From the NCBI RefSeq assembly GCF_014649495.1, contig NZ_BMTD01000009.1, forward strand, positions 248,001 through 312,000: a DNA stretch of 64,000 nucleotides, read 5' to 3'. A program made the position numbers and the translations under genes. Under the pieces are notes generated by a model. That model ran no database searches and had not been told where the DNA came from. It was given only the letters and a program-made list of their open reading frames with translations. Position 1 is the first letter of the stretch. Each line of letters starts with the position of its first letter. Origin of the DNA: Streptomyces filipinensis. GTDB taxonomy: Bacteria; Actinomycetota; Actinomycetes; Streptomycetales; Streptomycetaceae. Of the stretch, positions 52,520 to 61,693 are shown in pieces.

Positions 52520-53610
52520 TTCCGGGCCATGACGCCATCGCCCGCCAGGCGGGCGAGCATCTGGTGACCCAGCGGGTGAGACTCCCGAGGAAAGTGGTGG
52601 AGCGCCCGATCCGCCAGGTCGTCAAACGGCTGCTCATGGCCCTGCTCGTGCTGGTCGCCACCGCGCTGGTCGTCTACGTCGACCGCGACGGCTACCGCGA
52701 CAACGCCGATGGCCCGGTCGACCTGCTCGACGCCTTCTACTACGCGACCGTGACGCTCTCCACCACCGGATACGGCGACATCACCCCGGTCAGCGACGGC
52801 GCCAGGCTCACCAACATCTTCGTCATCACGCCCCTGCGCGTGCTGTTCCTGATCATCCTGGTCGGCACCACGCTGGAGGTCCTCACCGAACGCACGCGGG
52901 AGGAATGGCGCCTGAACCGCTGGAGGTCCACCTTGCGTGACCACACCGTCGTCATCGGGTTCGGTACCAAGGGCCGGTCGGCGATCCAGACCGTCTGCGC
53001 GACGGGTCTGAAGAGGGAGCAGGTGGTCGTGGTCGACCCGAGCGCCAAGGCGGTCGACGCCGCGAACGCCGAGGGCTATGCGGGGGTCATGGGCGACGCG
53101 ACCCGCAGTGACGTGCTGAAACGGGCCGAGGTGCACAAGGCCCGGCAGATCATCGTCGCCCCGCAGCGCGACGACACCTCCGTGCTCGTCACGCTGACGG
53201 CACGGCAGCTCAACCGGAGCGCGAAGATCGTGGCCGCCGTGCGCGAGGAGGAGAACGCGCCGCTGCTCAAGCAGTCCGGGGCCGACGCCGTCATCACCAG
53301 CGCCAGCGCGGCCGGCCGGCTGCTCGGCCTCTCCGTGCTCAGCCCCGCCGCCGGCATGGTCATGGAGGACCTGATCCAGCAGGGCAGCGGACTGGACCTC
53401 GTGGAACGCCCGGTCGTCCGCAGTGAGGTGGGCAAGCGGGCCCGTGAGACCGACGACCTCGTCCTGAGCGTCGTACGCGGGCACCGGGTGCTCGGTTACG
53501 ACGACCCGGCCGTCGGCACGCTCCAGCTGACCGACCGGCTCATCACGATCGTCCGTGTCACTCCCGGTGCCCAGACCACCCCGGCCGCCCGGCAGCTGTC
53601 CCGCGACTGA
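52513..53610 (+). CDS. Potassium channel with TrkA-N/TrkA-C (RCK) domains
   Basis: The protein has 365 aa. GTG 52513 overlaps the moeA stop (GTGA), with GAGG 10 nt upstream; earlier GTG codons are too close to that SD. Two membrane helices flank a pore loop with selectivity filter TTGYGD (about 85). The cytoplasmic RCK domain opens with TVVIGFGTKGRSAI (Rossmann NAD site) and VVVDPS. It is a two-helix K+ channel of the MthK/Kch type. Confidence 0.92.
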   Translation: MKLPGHDAIARQAGEHLVTQRVRLPRKVVERPIRQVVKRLLMALLVLVATALVVYVDRDGYRDNADGPVDLLDAFYYATVTLSTTGYGDITPVSDGARLTNIFVITPLRVLFLIILVGTTLEVLTERTREEWRLNRWRSTLRDHTVVIGFGTKGRSAIQTVCATGLKREQVVVVDPSAKAVDAANAEGYAGVMGDATRSDVLKRAEVHKARQIIVAPQRDDTSVLVTLTARQLNRSAKIVAAVREEENAPLLKQSGADAVITSASAAGRLLGLSVLSPAAGMVMEDLIQQGSGLDLVERPVVRSEVGKRARETDDLVLSVVRGHRVLGYDDPAVGTLQLTDRLITIVRVTPGAQTTPAARQLSRD

Positions 53611-53684
53611 CGGGGCGCCCTGGGCCCCCGGGAGCGAGCGGGTCTGCCTCGAAGACGCCGTCGGCGGGGAGTAGCGTCGCGCGC

Positions 53685-54665
53685 ATGCATGCGATCACGA
53701 TTCCCGAACCTGGTGGTCCTGAGGCGCTGGTGTGGGCGGAGGTCCCCGACCCGGAGCCCGGCGAGGGCGAGGTACTGGTCGAGGTGGTGGCCAGCGCCGT
53801 CAACCGTGCCGACATCCTGCAGCGCCAGGGCTTCTACAACCCGCCGCCCGGTGCGTCCCCCTACCCCGGCCTGGAGTGCTCCGGCAGGGTCGCCGCGCTC
53901 GGCTCCGGCGTGTCCGGCTGGGCCGTCGGCGACGAGGTGTGCGCGCTGCTCTCGGGCGGCGGTTACGCGGAGAAGGTCGTCGTACCGGCCGGGCAGCTGC
54001 TGCCCGTGCCCGACGGGGTCGGCCTCACGCAGGCGGCCGCGCTGCCCGAGGTGGTCTGCACGGTCTGGTCCAACGTGTTCATGATCTCCCACCTGCGGCC
54101 CGGCGAGACGCTGCTCGTGCACGGCGGGTCCAGCGGCATCGGCACCATGGCCATCCAGCTCGCGAAGGCCGTCGGAGCCAAGGTCGCGGTGACGGCGGGC
54201 ACGAAGGAGAAGCTGGAACGGTGCGCCGAGCTGGGCGCGGACATCCTCGTCAACTACCGGGAGCAGGACTTCGTCGCCGAGATCAAGCAGGCCACCGGCG
54301 GCGCGGGGGCCGATGTGATCCTCGACAACATGGGGGCGAAGTATCTGGACCGCAATGTCCAGGCGCTCGCCGTCAGCGGACGGCTCGCGATCATCGGCTT
54401 GCAGGGCGGCGTCAAGGGTGAGCTGAACATCGGCATGCTGCTGGGCAAGCGGGCCGCGATCAGCGCGACCTCGCTGCGGGCGCGGCCGCTGACCGAGAAG
54501 GCGGCGATCGTGGCGGCGGTGCGGGAGCATGTGTGGCCGTTGCTCGCCGGGGGGCATGTGCGGCCGGTCGTGGACCGCGAGCTGCCGATGCCGGAGGCGG
54601 CCGAGGGGCATCGGGTGGTGGAGGAGAGCGGGCACGTCGGCAAGGTGCTGTTGGTGGCACCCTGA
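53685..54665 (+). CDS. Zinc-independent quinone oxidoreductase (zeta-crystallin-like MDR)
   Basis: The protein has 326 aa. The MDR fold has NRADILQRQGFYNPPPGAS, then the NADPH-binding VHGGSSGIGTMAIQLAK and LVNYREQDF. There are no zinc ligands, as in QOR/PIG3-type enzymes. It is expected to reduce quinones or enones with NADPH. Monocistronic, with its own spacing on both sides. Confidence 0.92.
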   Translation: MHAITIPEPGGPEALVWAEVPDPEPGEGEVLVEVVASAVNRADILQRQGFYNPPPGASPYPGLECSGRVAALGSGVSGWAVGDEVCALLSGGGYAEKVVVPAGQLLPVPDGVGLTQAAALPEVVCTVWSNVFMISHLRPGETLLVHGGSSGIGTMAIQLAKAVGAKVAVTAGTKEKLERCAELGADILVNYREQDFVAEIKQATGGAGADVILDNMGAKYLDRNVQALAVSGRLAIIGLQGGVKGELNIGMLLGKRAAISATSLRARPLTEKAAIVAAVREHVWPLLAGGHVRPVVDRELPMPEAAEGHRVVEESGHVGKVLLVAP

Positions 54666-54716
54666 GGACCTGAGGACCTGAGGACCTGAGGACCTGAGGC
54701 CCTGACGCCCTGACGC
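54661..54716. repeat. Seven tandem copies of an 8-bp unit at the gene end
   Basis: CCTGAGGA four times, then CCTGAGGC, CCTGACGC, CCTGACGC. The first unit includes the TGA stop of the quinone oxidoreductase gene, so the repeat array begins exactly at the end of the coding region. Confidence 0.85.
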
Positions 54717-54786
54717 CCCGGCGGCACGACTGCCCGCGGCTGTGCGGGTACGGCTGCCCGCCGATGGGTGGGGCACGTCGGTGCCG

Positions 54787-55518
54787 TCAGCCTCGGCGGA
54801 GTCTGAGGGCCAGGAAGGCCAGCCCCAGACCGAGGCCTATGAGCACCAGACCGCTGCCCAGCGGGAGGAGCTGCAGGACCGGTTCGGTGGCGTCCCCGCT
54901 CTGCTGGGCGGCGGCGCTCTGGGCCGGGGTCCGGGTGGGGTCGAGGCCGGCCTGGTCCGGGACGGCCGAGGCCGACGGCGTCACGGTCGGGAGGTCCGCT
55001 GTCTCCGGCTCCTCCGGTCGGCCGCTGTCCGGAGCGCGGGTGGTCACGGGGTCGTCGTCGCCCTCCACCGCGGCCGCGGGCCCGTCCGGCCGGCCCGGTC
55101 GCAGCCGTCCCTCGCCCGCGCGGCTGCCCGCACGGGACGGCTCGACGGCCACGGGGCGGTACGAGGCGGAGGCGGAATCGGTGGGCATGGGGACGCGCGA
55201 GGCGGTGGCGGTGACGGGACCCTGGTGGCCGTGACGGTGGCCGGGTGGGTCCGGGTGCTCGGCACCGGCACCGCCCGAGCGGGCGTCCGCCGACAGCTCC
55301 GCGGACGCCGAGCCCTCGGTGTGCTCCGCACGGCCGGGGCGGCCCTCGTCCGCGGTGGCGGCCCGGTGCGGGTGTCCCGGGGCGGCGAACCCGGCCGGGG
55401 GCTCGGCGGCGTACGCCACGGTGGCGTACAGGGGGACGGTGCCGTACGCGGGAAGGGCCGCCGCGAGGACGAGCAGCAGCCGTGCGCAGGGGAACGTGAT
55501 GCGCAGCCATGGAGTCAC
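54787..55518 (-). CDS. Secreted, C-terminally anchored low-complexity surface protein
   Basis: The protein has 243 aa from GTG 55518, with GGAGG 8 nt upstream. A signal peptide (residues about 8-30, LLLVLAAALPAYG) precedes a Ser/Thr/Pro/Ala/Glu-rich region. The C-terminus is LPLGSG followed by a hydrophobic helix and RLRRG. This layout resembles sortase substrates, but LPLGSG is not the class E LAxTG signal, so anchoring may be by the helix alone. The function is unknown. Confidence 0.75.
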   Translation of the reverse strand: MTPWLRITFPCARLLLVLAAALPAYGTVPLYATVAYAAEPPAGFAAPGHPHRAATADEGRPGRAEHTEGSASAELSADARSGGAGAEHPDPPGHRHGHQGPVTATASRVPMPTDSASASYRPVAVEPSRAGSRAGEGRLRPGRPDGPAAAVEGDDDPVTTRAPDSGRPEEPETADLPTVTPSASAVPDQAGLDPTRTPAQSAAAQQSGDATEPVLQLLPLGSGLVLIGLGLGLAFLALRLRRG

Positions 55519-55692
55519 GTCGGTGACCTCCCGGAGCCCGGATGGCGTGATCGATGGATAACCGACGGAAATAAGCCTCACATTCAATGGCAAACAGGGC
55601 ATTTCAGAATGCTCCGTTGGGCCTAAACGGTGGATCAGCCCCATGAGGGGGCACCACGGTGATGAGGTGTACGGGTGCGAGAGAATGGCGGC

Positions 55693-56238
55693 ATGGAGAT
55701 GCCGAGGAACGAACGGTCGCCGGAGAACCCCCAGATCCTCGTCGTGGGCCAGGACGGGATGGCGCTCGGCGGCGGCAACGGGGACGACGACTCCCGCGAG
55801 ATTCCGGTGACGGAGCAGGTCGAGCAGCCTGCCAAGGTCATGCGGATCGGCAGCATGATCAAGCAGCTCCTGGAGGAGGTGCGCGTTGCTCCGCTGGACG
55901 AAGCGAGCCGGGTGCGGCTGAAGGAGATCCATGCCAGCTCCGTCAAGGAGCTGGAGGACGGCCTCGCGCCGGAGCTGGTCGAGGAACTTGAGCGGCTCTC
56001 CCTGCCGTTCACGGATGACGCGACCCCGAGCGACGCGGAACTGCGGATCGCGCAGGCCCAGTTGGTGGGCTGGCTGGAAGGCCTTTTCCACGGGATCCAG
56101 ACGACGCTGTTCGCCCAGCAGATGGCCGCGCGGGCCCAGCTGGAGCAGATGCGCCGCGCGCTCCCGCCGGGTGTGTCCGGTCACGAGGGCGGCGACGACC
56201 CCCGCGCCGCGGGCCGCTCGGGCGGTCCGTACCTGTAA
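55693..56238 (+). CDS. bpa: Bacterial proteasome activator Bpa
   Basis: The protein has 181 aa. It begins MEMPRNERSPENPQILVVG, has a four-helix-type core (VMRIGSMIKQLLEEVR and following) and ends GGPYL. Bpa rings dock on the 20S proteasome by their C-terminal tail (GQYL in mycobacteria) and open the gate without ATP. ATG 55693 is chosen; GTG 55675 is an in-frame alternative. Confidence 0.92.
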   Translation: MEMPRNERSPENPQILVVGQDGMALGGGNGDDDSREIPVTEQVEQPAKVMRIGSMIKQLLEEVRVAPLDEASRVRLKEIHASSVKELEDGLAPELVEELERLSLPFTDDATPSDAELRIAQAQLVGWLEGLFHGIQTTLFAQQMAARAQLEQMRRALPPGVSGHEGGDDPRAAGRSGGPYL

Positions 56239-56256
56239 CGGCCGCAGCGACGAGCA

Positions 56257-56298
56257 ACGAGCGGAGCCCGGCACGGAATCGTGCCGGGCTCCGCTCGT
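56257..56298. terminator. Bidirectional terminator between bpa and PASTA kinase
   Basis: An 18-bp perfect stem (ACGAGCGGAGCCCGGCAC and complement) with a GGAATC loop. Confidence 0.85.
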
Positions 56299-56317
56299 CG
56301 CGTGTGGGCGGATGGTG

Positions 56318-57946
56318 TCAGGCAGGGTTGCCCGTCGAGATGGTCACCTCGATGGTGCCCGGGTCCTTCTGGTTGACGTCCGAGCCCTGGGAGGGGAACT
56401 GGTTCAGGACGGTGCCGTCGCCCCAGGTGTTGTCGTCCTGCTTGTCGACCTTGATCTTCCAGCCGGCGGCCTGGATGCAGTCCTTCACGGAGTTGATGTC
56501 CTTGTACCGGAAGTCGGGCAGCTGGACCTTGTTGGGGTCGTCCCAGGCCTCCGTCGGATTCGTGCACTTCTCCTTGTCGATCACCCGGCTCCTGTCCGGC
56601 CCGCGATAGCCGGGCTTCTGGGAGCTGGACGCGGAGGCACTCGCCCCGCCCTTGCCGGTCTGGTCGTCGCTGCCGCTGTTCAGCGTCAGCGCGACGACCA
56701 GGGCGACGACCGCGACGAGCGACACGGCGACCGAGCCGATGATCACCGGCTTGTTGCTCTTGCCCCCGCCGGAGCCCGCGGCGGACGGCTGCTGCGAGAC
56801 CGTGTACGGCGGCGGGGTCGACGCGACCTGCGGAGCCTGCGGGCCGTAGCCCATCGGAGGCGGCGTCTGGTAGCCGCCCTGCTGCGGGTAGCCGTAGGAC
56901 GGGGCGGGTGTCTGCGGCGCGCCGTACGGGCCGGGGGTGTACGGCGTCTGGACCGGTCCGGGGGCCGTCGGGGCGCTCTGGCCGACCGGCGGGAACACCG
57001 CGGAGCCGACGCCCGCGCCACTCTGCGTCGGCGCGGCGCCCGACACGATGCTCGGCGCGGCCGCCTGGAAGGAGCCGGCGACGCGCAGGCACTCGTCCCG
57101 CATGGCCTCGGCGGTCGGGAAGCGCTCGTTCGGGTTCTTCTTCAGCGCGCGGGCGACCAGGGCGTCCACCGACGGCGGCAGGGACCGGTTGATCGACGAA
57201 GGAGCCACCGGCTCCTCCTGGACATGCGCGTAGGCGATCGCCAGCGGTGAGTCGGCGTCGAACGGCAGCCGCCCGGTGACCAGCTGGAACAGCATGATGC
57301 CGACCGAGTACAGGTCGGAGCGGGCGTCCACGCCACGGCCGAGGGCCTGCTCGGGGGAGAGGTACTGCGGGGTGCCGACGACCATGCCGGTCTGCGTCAT
57401 CGACGTCACACCGGACTGCATGGCGCGGGCGATGCCGAAGTCCATGACCTTGACCACGCCGCGCTTGGTCACCATCACGTTGCCCGGCTTGATGTCGCGG
57501 TGGACCAGCCCCATCTCGTGGCTGATCTCCAGCGCGGCCAGCACGTCCGCGGTGACCTTGAGCGCCTTGTCGGCCGGCATCGCGCCGTACTGCCGGATGT
57601 CCTCTTCGAGGACCGAGCCCAGCGGGCGGCCCTCGACGTACTCCATGACGATGTAGGGCGTCGTCAGACCGCCGAGATCGTCCTCGCCGGTGTCGAAGAC
57701 CGAGACGATATTGGTGTGCGTGAGCTTGGCCACGGCCTGGGCCTCGCGCCGAAAGCGCTCGCGGAAGGCCTGCTCCCGGCCGAGTTCCGTGTGGAGCGTC
57801 TTGATCGCGACCTGGCGGTCGAGCACGGCGTCGTACGCCAGGTGCACCGAGGCCATGCCACCCTCGCCGAGCAAGTCGCGCAGCTGGTAGCGGCCACCGG
57901 CCAGCGCCTGTCCCGCGTACCGCCCGTGTGCGCCGTCCTGGCTCAT
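56318..57946 (-). CDS. Ser/Thr protein kinase with one C-terminal PASTA-like domain
   Basis: The protein has 542 aa from ATG 57946. The kinase domain (about 15-280) has GEGGMASVHLAYD, VAIK, HRDIKPGNVM and DFGIARAM. A Pro/Gly/Tyr-rich juxtamembrane region leads to a helix (VIIGSVAVSLVAVVALVVAL) and an extracellular domain with one PASTA-like repeat that includes a CxnC pair. It is divergent from another kinase gene. It may sense cell-wall fragments as PknB does, but with a single domain. Confidence 0.9.
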   Translation of the reverse strand: MSQDGAHGRYAGQALAGGRYQLRDLLGEGGMASVHLAYDAVLDRQVAIKTLHTELGREQAFRERFRREAQAVAKLTHTNIVSVFDTGEDDLGGLTTPYIVMEYVEGRPLGSVLEEDIRQYGAMPADKALKVTADVLAALEISHEMGLVHRDIKPGNVMVTKRGVVKVMDFGIARAMQSGVTSMTQTGMVVGTPQYLSPEQALGRGVDARSDLYSVGIMLFQLVTGRLPFDADSPLAIAYAHVQEEPVAPSSINRSLPPSVDALVARALKKNPNERFPTAEAMRDECLRVAGSFQAAAPSIVSGAAPTQSGAGVGSAVFPPVGQSAPTAPGPVQTPYTPGPYGAPQTPAPSYGYPQQGGYQTPPPMGYGPQAPQVASTPPPYTVSQQPSAAGSGGGKSNKPVIIGSVAVSLVAVVALVVALTLNSGSDDQTGKGGASASASSSQKPGYRGPDRSRVIDKEKCTNPTEAWDDPNKVQLPDFRYKDINSVKDCIQAAGWKIKVDKQDDNTWGDGTVLNQFPSQGSDVNQKDPGTIEVTISTGNPA

Positions 57947-58289
57947 CTCTCCGTGTCCCCCACTGGCCGGCCGGCGCCTTCGCTCATCGCACGGGCCTTG
58001 ATCGAATGTGTCATTCCCGGCCAAGTCTGCCCCAGGGCACTGACACGTCAAGCTCGGTGCCCGTTCCGTGACCGTACGCGCAAGAAGCGTCGCGCAAGCG
58101 TTACAGGGGGCGTACGACCAGTGCACAGAATTTGCACGACAGCGCGTGCTACGGGTTTCATGACCGGTCCGGCTCCGGTCGGTCCGGGTTCCGGTTCCGA
58201 ACCGGTGGCTCGCGCGGAGGCTGTAGCGTGGCCGACGGAGACCGTGACAACACCGCGCGCACCGCGGGCAGAAACGACGGCGAGGACTG
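57947..58289. other. Divergent promoter region of two kinase genes
   Basis: No gene was seen in this 343-bp gap. It should hold promoters for both kinases. The many shadow frames run through it without SDs. Confidence 0.5.
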
Positions 58290-59945
58290 ATGGCACAGAC
58301 GCAGCGCGCCCAGGGCCCGTCCGACCCCGAGGCGAGTGGCGGCGGTATGTCGGACGCGCCGGAGTTGTGGGGCAACGGCGGGCTCGTCGGCGACGGCCGG
58401 TACCGGCTGACCCACCGGCTGGGCCGGGGCGGCATGGCCGAGGTGTTCGCGGCCGAGGACGTCCGTCTGGGCCGTACCGTCGCGGTGAAGCTGCTGCGCG
58501 CCGACCTGGCCGAGGACCCGGTCTCCAAGGCCCGCTTCACGCGTGAGGCGCAGTCCGTCGCCGGCCTGAACCACCACGCGATCGTCGCCGTGTACGACTC
58601 CGGCGAGGACTTCGTCGGCGGCCAGTCCGTGCCGTACATCGTCATGGAGCTGGTCGAGGGCCGCACCATCCGCGATCTGCTGCTGAACGCCGAGGCACCG
58701 GGTCCCGAGCAGGCCCTGATCATCGTCTCCGGAGTGCTGGAAGCGCTCGCCTACTCGCACCAGCACGGCATCGTGCACCGCGACATCAAGCCCGCCAACG
58801 TGATCATCACCGACAGCGGTGCCGTCAAGGTGATGGACTTCGGCATCGCGCGCGCCCTGCACGGCGCCTCGACAACGATGACGCAGACCGGCATGGTCAT
58901 GGGCACGCCGCAGTACCTCTCCCCGGAGCAGGCGCTCGGCAAGGCCGTGGACCACCGCTCCGACCTGTACGCGACCGGCTGCCTGCTGTACGAACTCCTC
59001 GCGCTGCGGCCCCCGTTCACCGGCGAGACCCCGCTGTCGGTGGTCTACCAGCACGTCCAGGACATCCCCACGCCCCCGTCCCAGGTCTCCGACGCCGTGC
59101 CGCCGGAGCTGGACGGCCTGGTCATGCGCTCGCTCGCCAAGGAGCCGGACGACCGGTTCCAGACGGCCGAGGAGATGCGCGGCCTGGTCCAGTACGGCCT
59201 GCAGATGCTCTACGAGCAGGGCGCCCACACCGGCACCTGGAACACCGGCCCGGTGGAGGCCCATGACGGCCGGCACACCCCGGCGGCCGGTTTCGCGGGC
59301 ACCACCGCGATGCAGCACCCGGGCGACTTCGGCGCCGGGACCGCGCAGATCCCGCAGCCGGTCCTGCCCCAGGGCTACGGCCACGGCGACGACGGCGGCT
59401 TCGAGGGGCACGGAAACAAGGGCAGCGGCCGCGGCAAGCTGTGGATCCTCGCCGTCCTCGCGGTCATCGCCATCGCGGCGGGTGTCGCGCTGGCGCTGAA
59501 GAGCGCGGGCACCGGTACCGGCACCCACCCCGGGACGGACACCAAGCCGGCGACGACGCACTCGAAGTCCACGAAGGACCACTCGGACTCCCCGCCCCCG
59601 TCGGACGACAACACCGACCAGCCCACGGACACCGACACCGACACCAGCTCGGACACGAGTTCGGGCGGGGGCGGTTACCCGCCGTCGGACCCGCAGACCT
59701 CGCAGTCGCAGTCCACGGGCCCCACCGACGAGCCGTCGGACCCGCAGACCTCCCCGTCGCAGTCCACGGATCCCACCACCGGCGGCACGGACACCGGCAC
59801 CACCGACGGCGGCACGGACACCGGCACCACGAACGCCGGCACCGACACCGGCACCACGAACGCCGGCACCGACGCGGGCACCACCGACGGCGGCACCACC
59901 ACCGGGAACACGGCGGACGGCGGCGCGGGCGACCCCACCGGTTGA
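58290..59945 (+). CDS. Ser/Thr protein kinase with Thr/Gly-rich extracellular repeat tail
   Basis: The protein has 551 aa. The kinase has GRGGMAEVFAAED, VAVK, HRDIKPANVI and DFGIARALHG. A membrane helix (about 392-410) is followed by about 140 residues of low-complexity repeats, SQSTGPTDEPSDPQTSP and GTDTGTTNA-type, with no PASTA domain. The repeats are identical in DNA over short stretches, suggesting recent expansion. The sensor role of the tail is unclear. Confidence 0.9.
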   Translation: MAQTQRAQGPSDPEASGGGMSDAPELWGNGGLVGDGRYRLTHRLGRGGMAEVFAAEDVRLGRTVAVKLLRADLAEDPVSKARFTREAQSVAGLNHHAIVAVYDSGEDFVGGQSVPYIVMELVEGRTIRDLLLNAEAPGPEQALIIVSGVLEALAYSHQHGIVHRDIKPANVIITDSGAVKVMDFGIARALHGASTTMTQTGMVMGTPQYLSPEQALGKAVDHRSDLYATGCLLYELLALRPPFTGETPLSVVYQHVQDIPTPPSQVSDAVPPELDGLVMRSLAKEPDDRFQTAEEMRGLVQYGLQMLYEQGAHTGTWNTGPVEAHDGRHTPAAGFAGTTAMQHPGDFGAGTAQIPQPVLPQGYGHGDDGGFEGHGNKGSGRGKLWILAVLAVIAIAAGVALALKSAGTGTGTHPGTDTKPATTHSKSTKDHSDSPPPSDDNTDQPTDTDTDTSSDTSSGGGGYPPSDPQTSQSQSTGPTDEPSDPQTSPSQSTDPTTGGTDTGTTDGGTDTGTTNAGTDTGTTNAGTDAGTTDGGTTTGNTADGGAGDPTG

Positions 59946-60045
59946 AGGACACCCACCGCGCCCGTGACCGCGTCACCCTGAGGTGATCCGGCCGTCGCCG
60001 CGGGCGCGGGCGCGCCGGGGTGCCCCGGCCCGTGACCGCGGGCGC

Positions 60046-61089
60046 TCACCGTACGAACGCGTCGCACACCGCGTCGTACTCGCGTGTCCACCACACCGCG
60101 AGCGCCGACGCGGCCGGGAACTGGCAGTCCGCGCGCGTGTCGCCCCTTTCGTAGTGCCAGCGCAGCATCCAGAAGTCGTTCAGCCGCTCCCACCACACCC
60201 GGTGCACGGCCGCCGTCAGCTCCGCCGGCGTGGCGCGGGCCGCGCGCCGGTACGCGCGCGCGTAGGCACGCACTTTCGGCAGGTCCAGGGGGCCCGGGGG
60301 CCGGACGAAGAAGATCGCGGCGGCACGTACGGCCTCCTCGGCGCGGGGCTGCACGCCGAGCCGGTCCCAGTCGACGATGGCCGCCGGGGCGTCGTCCTTG
60401 TAGAGCAGGTTGAACGGGTGGAAGTCGCCGTGCACCCAGCCCACCGAGTCGCCGCGCGGCGGCCGCCGGTCCGCGTGCTGCTCCAGCAGCGCCCGGCGTT
60501 CCAGCAGCCGGTGCCGGGCGAGCTCGTCGAAGGCGTCGGCGGGGCGGTGCCGCCGTACGTGGGCGAGCAGGTCGTCGATGAGGGCGAAGGTGTCCTCCGG
60601 ATCGGCGCTCTCCACGGGATGGGGGCTCGTAGCCGGGCGGGTGCGCCCCTTGGGGGGCATCACGCGCTCCAGACAGGCGTGTACGGCCCCCAGGAGCGCC
60701 CCCAGGCGTGCACTCTCCCCGAGCGTGAGCTGGCCGCCGTGACGGTGCCTGCCGTCGATCCACGGGTGCAGGGCGTAGGCATGGCCCCCGACGACGGCGA
60801 CCGTCCGGCCCTCGCGGTGCGCGAGCGGTACGGAGACCGGGACGCCGAGGTCGGCCAGGCGCTGGGTGGCGCGGTGCCGGCGCTCGATGGCGGCCGGGTC
60901 CGCGGTGTCGGGGTCGAAGTGGTGCTTGAGGAAATATCGGCCGCGGGTGGTGCGCAGCCGGTAGCCGCGGTTCAGCAGGCCCTGGTCGACCGGCTCACAG
61001 GTGAGGGCGGTACCGGCGGCGTACAGGCGGAGCAGGGCGCTGAGAGGGGGCGCATGGGGTACAAGGGGTGGTACACAAGAGCGCGGCAC
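60046..61089 (-). CDS. APH-family phosphotransferase
   Basis: The protein has 347 aa. The aminoglycoside-phosphotransferase fold has the catalytic loop WVHGDFHPFNLLY and the metal site VDWDRLG. TRGRYFLKHHF holds the ATP-binding lysine. The family includes antibiotic kinases, homoserine kinase-like enzymes and maltokinases. No resistance neighbourhood is present, so I make no substrate call. Confidence 0.87.
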   Translation of the reverse strand: MPRSCVPPLVPHAPPLSALLRLYAAGTALTCEPVDQGLLNRGYRLRTTRGRYFLKHHFDPDTADPAAIERRHRATQRLADLGVPVSVPLAHREGRTVAVVGGHAYALHPWIDGRHRHGGQLTLGESARLGALLGAVHACLERVMPPKGRTRPATSPHPVESADPEDTFALIDDLLAHVRRHRPADAFDELARHRLLERRALLEQHADRRPPRGDSVGWVHGDFHPFNLLYKDDAPAAIVDWDRLGVQPRAEEAVRAAAIFFVRPPGPLDLPKVRAYARAYRRAARATPAELTAAVHRVWWERLNDFWMLRWHYERGDTRADCQFPAASALAVWWTREYDAVCDAFVR

Positions 61090-61693
61090 GCCGCAGATGC
61101 TAGGGCACGAAAAGACGCTGTGAGCTGGGGCTTGTCACAGGCAGTCTCCGATGATCGCTTTCGGTCACACGGCAGGCTTTATCAGAGAGTTCCGGCACTT
61201 CCGCTTTTTTCCGCCTGCATTCGGGCGACATAAGCAGCGGTCCTGGAGGCGGCGCCGCATACCGGGTTTCACGGCGGACTCGACACGTAATTCTTGATCG
61301 ACTTCTCGGCCGGAGGCAGTCGTTCGCCGGTCGGCGAGCTGAAATACGCTGATTTTTCATGCTTCGAGCAAGGAGTCGGTCTCCGACACAAACTCTTCCC
61401 GAGAGCTGGGTGTGCGGGATAACGTGCCGGTGCTCCGGCCTTTCGCAAGGCTGTGACCAGCGCGCTTCCAGCCTTCTCCGATTTACTTGGAAATCCAAGC
61501 AAAATCGCAGGTCAGGTGGGGTTTCACAGAAATGTGGAGCACTGGGTAACGTGATGGTTGCAGGGCGCTCGCCGGGGCACCTGTCACGCCTGTTCCCGGC
61601 CGAGTGGCACCCACCCCGTGCCCGGTGGTCGAGACAGGTGAGCCGCACTGGCCTACCGGCAACCCCGGGGGCCGGAACGACGGAGGAGCACAC
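61090..61693. other. Intergenic leader region of second bkd operon
   Basis: No credible gene in 604 bp. An AT-richer section (61280-61560) should contain the promoter. The perfect inverted repeat CTTGGA-AA-TCCAAG lies at 61486-61499. A 77-codon minus-strand frame at 61269-61502 lacks an SD and crosses the repeat. Confidence 0.5.
61486..61499. promoter_or_regulatory. Palindromic operator candidate upstream of second bkd operon
   Basis: CTTGGAAATCCAAG, a perfect 6+2+6 inverted repeat 195 bp upstream of the E1 alpha start, in an AT-richer stretch where promoters are expected. Confidence 0.45.

Noticed and set aside
59675..60763. 362-codon minus-strand frame across the kinase tail and the phosphotransferase
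   Set aside because: It overlaps the repeat tail of the kinase and reads the APH gene in a wrong frame.
61269..61502. 77-codon minus-strand frame in the bkd leader region
   Set aside because: No SD, crosses an inverted repeat and an AT-richer promoter-like stretch; no recognisable protein features.
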